From the IMG/VR virus record IMGVR_UViG_3300044811_000028, positions 1 to 30,086 of that record: a stretch of DNA of 30,086 nt. The stretch is one strand, 5' to 3'. This DNA is from a virus. Below, in pieces: positions 28,171 to 30,086 of this stretch (positions are counted from its first letter, which is position 1; every line of letters starts with the position of its first letter). The translations under genes were made by a program, and so were the position numbers. Below the pieces are notes generated by a model. That model did not search any database. It saw nothing but the letters and a program-made list of their open reading frames with translations, and had not been told where the DNA came from.

Positions 28171-28763
28171 AAATTAATATAATGTCCTTTTAATCCTTGT
28201 AGTTCCGGCAAGCCATTGTCTGTGAACCTCACAGTAATTGGAGTAAATGCTCGCATACGAGCTGCAAGCCTATAGGGATCGATCTTAGCAACTGCCGTAT
28301 AGCCATTAAAATTGGTATAGATATGAAGATTATCAAGATGTAATTGCTCTTTTATCCTGAGCGCTTCCCAGTTTGACCCCTCCTGCATACTGCCATCTGA
28401 GACAATACAAAAAATGTTTCGTTCTCTCTTAGTGAGTGCCATGCCAATACTAATACCTATTCCATGCCCCAAAGAGCCGCCCGATGCCGCGCATCCTGCT
28501 TGCCTGTCACAATGAATACCATATGCTTTGAGCATCTCCTCAGCGTCGATCCCACGAATAAGTCCAGTACTATCTCCCCTTGTGTCTTCCTCCATGATAA
28601 CGAGATGAGCAAGGTGGGCATGGGCATTATCCATAACTACCTTATCTTGTGGCTTTTTCTTTTGATAGATCTCTTCAAGAATTGGCAGCACACTCAAACA
28701 ACTGCCAATATGGGCGAGGTGATGCTTTTTACTTATTTCTAAAATACGTTCTTTATTTTTCAT
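28167..28763 (-). CDS. Transketolase-like N-terminal (ThDP-binding) subunit, 198 aa
   Basis: I chose ATG 28763 (MKNKERILEISKKHHLAHIG), inside the 3' end of the upstream gene. The earlier start would add 23 residues of that gene's frame shadow. HLAHIGSCLSVLPILEEIY is the His-containing entry motif, GGSLGHGIGISIGMALTKR the GHG motif, and IVSDGSMQEGSNWEALRIKE plus a later Asn (Asn151 or Asn153) the ThDP/Mg motif. It is about 70 residues shorter than common split N halves, which may mean a trimmed version. It probably acts with the downstream subunit. It sits with the epimerase, suggesting a dedicated sugar pathway. Confidence 0.82.
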   Translation of the reverse strand: MKNKERILEISKKHHLAHIGSCLSVLPILEEIYQKKKPQDKVVMDNAHAHLAHLVIMEEDTRGDSTGLIRGIDAEEMLKAYGIHCDRQAGCAASGGSLGHGIGISIGMALTKRERNIFCIVSDGSMQEGSNWEALRIKEQLHLDNLHIYTNFNGYTAVAKIDPYRLAARMRAFTPITVRFTDNGLPELQGLKGHYINL

Positions 28764-29007
28764 ATATTTCCATAAAAAGTTTATTGTAATGTTTTTTAAA
28801 AGATGCTTGTGCTTCTGGTGAAAGTTTTTCAAGCCTATCCTTCCACCATGAAGTGCTAATTTGTTTCATTGATTCCCAATTCGGTTTTTGTCTCCAGAAA
28901 ATAATATCATCAATACCGACACTACAATTAAAGCAGATCTGTCTTTTTTTATCGATTAAATGATCAGGTAATTCTAGAATATTGGGAAAATGGGTGATGC
29001 ATTTCAT
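28753..29007 (-). CDS. Hypothetical protein, 84 aa, possible metal-binding CxxC
   Basis: It has a CFNC motif (QICFNCSVGIDDIIFWRQKP) and a helical charged second half (STSWWKDRLEKLSPEAQASF, then KKHYNKLFMEIYEK). Its ATG overlaps the epimerase stop (ATGA), and its end overlaps the transketolase gene by 11 bp, so it belongs to the sugar operon. One Cys pair alone may bind Zn or Fe only with another partner. No family is recognised. Confidence 0.48.
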   Translation of the reverse strand: MKCITHFPNILELPDHLIDKKRQICFNCSVGIDDIIFWRQKPNWESMKQISTSWWKDRLEKLSPEAQASFKKHYNKLFMEIYEK

Positions 29008-29855
29008 AAATTAGCCTTATACCATTGCAATGTCTTACCAAGTCCTAGGCCTAGGGGGAATTCTGCTCGCCAGCCCCACTCCATAAGTAAGCTGATATCA
29101 GCAGACCATTTACTTGAATCATTAGGCCTGAGTTTTGTTTCCGTATATTTCAGCTTCTTATTTGAGACATTTTGAAGCGCTGTTATGACATATTCATTAG
29201 TGACTTCACGACCTGTACCAATATTGACTATTTGTCCAGGGGTTCCTTTTTCAATAGCCAATGCAAGTCCTGAAATGAAATCCTCGATGTAGATCCAATC
29301 ATGGGAGGCTTTGGTATCAAGTTGCATTTCTTCATCCTTGAGAAGTGATCGGATAGCTGTTGGGATAAACCGATGTGGTGCTTCACCTTCGCCGTAAACC
29401 GAGAACGGTCTGACGATTACAATTGGCTTGACATATTGCTTTGCAAATGTACGTGCGAGATAGGTAGCTGATAGCTTGCTTGCGCCGTAAAATGTCTCAG
29501 GATCGCAGATATCATGTTCACCCATGGCATAGTTCTTACGTCCATATTCACTACTTGAGCCAAACTGGATAAACTTAGCATAAGGGGTCTGAAGGGAAGC
29601 ATAGAGCATATTAAAGCTACTAATCACATTGGAGAAGACAGTCATTGCGGGATTATCTTGATTAGCATGATTACCATAGGCAGCCGCATGAATTACAATA
29701 TCAGGTTTTTCTTTCTTAAAGAATGCAGCGAGATTATCAGGAGAATACAACAATTCCTGACTAATCGGGACAAAATCATAGTTGTCCTTCCATAATCTCT
29801 GCATGGCTTGACCGATGAAGCCGTTAGATCCGCTACAGGCTAACTTTTGTTTCAT
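29004..29855 (-). CDS. NAD-dependent sugar epimerase/dehydratase (extended SDR), 283 aa
   Basis: The N-terminal Rossmann glycine motif is GSNGFIG (8-14). VIHAAAYGNH follows the fourth strand, GSSSEYG precedes the active site, and YGASK gives Tyr123 and Lys127. VRPFSVYGEG and DWIYIEDFISGLALAI are typical of nucleotide-sugar epimerases/dehydratases. The usual length is about 310 residues, so it is a little short. The product sugar cannot be told. It is the partner of the transketolase pair and the nearby glycosyltransferases. Confidence 0.88.
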   Translation of the reverse strand: MKQKLACSGSNGFIGQAMQRLWKDNYDFVPISQELLYSPDNLAAFFKKEKPDIVIHAAAYGNHANQDNPAMTVFSNVISSFNMLYASLQTPYAKFIQFGSSSEYGRKNYAMGEHDICDPETFYGASKLSATYLARTFAKQYVKPIVIVRPFSVYGEGEAPHRFIPTAIRSLLKDEEMQLDTKASHDWIYIEDFISGLALAIEKGTPGQIVNIGTGREVTNEYVITALQNVSNKKLKYTETKLRPNDSSKWSADISLLMEWGWRAEFPLGLGLGKTLQWYKANL

Positions 29856-30086
29856 AATATTGGATCATGGTTCCCCATGTCGTTAAAATACTCGGTTGTG
29901 GCAATTGCATAACTGGTTGTTGTCGATAAATAACCACGTTCTGACAGGTACCACAGATTAAATTAAATTCTTTTGCCTGAATTATGGTATGTTCTATCGT
30001 TTTTTCGATGATCTCATTTGTTTCATCAAGGCGTGTGACCTGCATTCTAAGTATTTTAATACTCCCATCAGGCATGATCTCAGCGA
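29833..30086 (-). CDS. Partial protein with CxxC motif (5' end beyond the window)
   Basis: The frame enters from the window edge as AEIMPDGSIKILRMQVTR. The middle holds ICGTCQN, then VVIYRQQPVMQLPQPSIL, and the end overlaps the epimerase start. It is a beta-rich domain with one Cys pair, as in zinc-ribbon tails of sugar or tRNA enzymes. Whether the Met in view is the start or internal cannot be decided. No family is recognised. Confidence 0.4.
   Translation of the reverse strand, partial: AEIMPDGSIKILRMQVTRLDETNEIIEKTIEHTIIQAKEFNLICGTCQNVVIYRQQPVMQLPQPSILTTWGTMIQYYETKVSL

Noticed and set aside
1-30086. CRISPR array, integrase or transposase
   Set aside because: No regularly spaced DNA repeats were seen, no tyrosine or serine recombinase motif and no transposase-like protein on either strand.

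Overview
The window looks like about 30 kb of a tailed double-stranded DNA phage (Caudoviricetes). The gene order and virion proteins suggest a short-tailed, podovirus-like particle. There is a large P22/T7-style portal, a head-tail adaptor-like protein, a beta-propeller nozzle-like protein and internal/ejection-type proteins. No tail tube, sheath or long tape-measure gene is visible. UGA, UAA and UAG all act as ordinary stops. Promoters are of the bacterial sigma70 type (TTGACA, 17 bp, TAnnnT). The host cannot be named from this sequence.

Layout, read mostly on the minus strand from right to left. (i) 30086-27530: carbohydrate genes, with a partial CxxC protein, an NAD-dependent sugar epimerase/dehydratase, an unknown small protein, a transketolase split into two short subunits, and a small unknown. 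(ii) 27286-22044: packaging and portal module, with TerS and TerL (overlapping out of frame by 188 bp), a nucleotidyltransferase-like unknown, a small membrane protein, the portal and two small unknowns. (iii) 22051-16611: fibre-like and Ig-like virion proteins, scaffold, HK97-fold-type major capsid protein and a possible decoration protein. (iv) 16591-12799: a glycan cassette inside the virion region, with an FkbM methyltransferase, a hexapeptide acetyltransferase, a GT-A-type glycosyltransferase, an HNH endonuclease and a frameshifted GT4 glycosyltransferase. (v) 12824-4448: short-tail and ejection region, with fibre-like proteins, adaptor, nozzle, a Q/N-rich protein, a variant M23 peptidase, a second HNH endonuclease and a 584-aa virion protein. 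(vi) 4246-1319: a lysis module of very small membrane proteins with an N-acetylmuramoyl-L-alanine amidase and a holin-like peptide. Four short plus-strand genes or gene groups lie around it and at 27.3 kb.

The minus-strand genes are tightly packed, with many ATGA or GTGA stop/start overlaps, so they are probably translated in coupled blocks. Transcription appears to restart at several strong minus-strand promoters. At four of these (27.2, 20.3, 12.8 and 8.2 kb) the start site lies only a few bases before a G+C hairpin. At three of the four the hairpin is followed by an exact seven-T run and then the next gene. This repeated promoter-hairpin-gene unit is the most striking non-coding feature and looks like a shared attenuator or 5'-end hairpin system.

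Other unusual features are a 12-bp-stem structured leader in front of the lysis module, a tRNA-like acceptor/T-arm fold after the capsid gene, a 12-bp direct repeat flanking a 10-bp stem in front of the FkbM gene, and dual coding through the TerL Walker A region.
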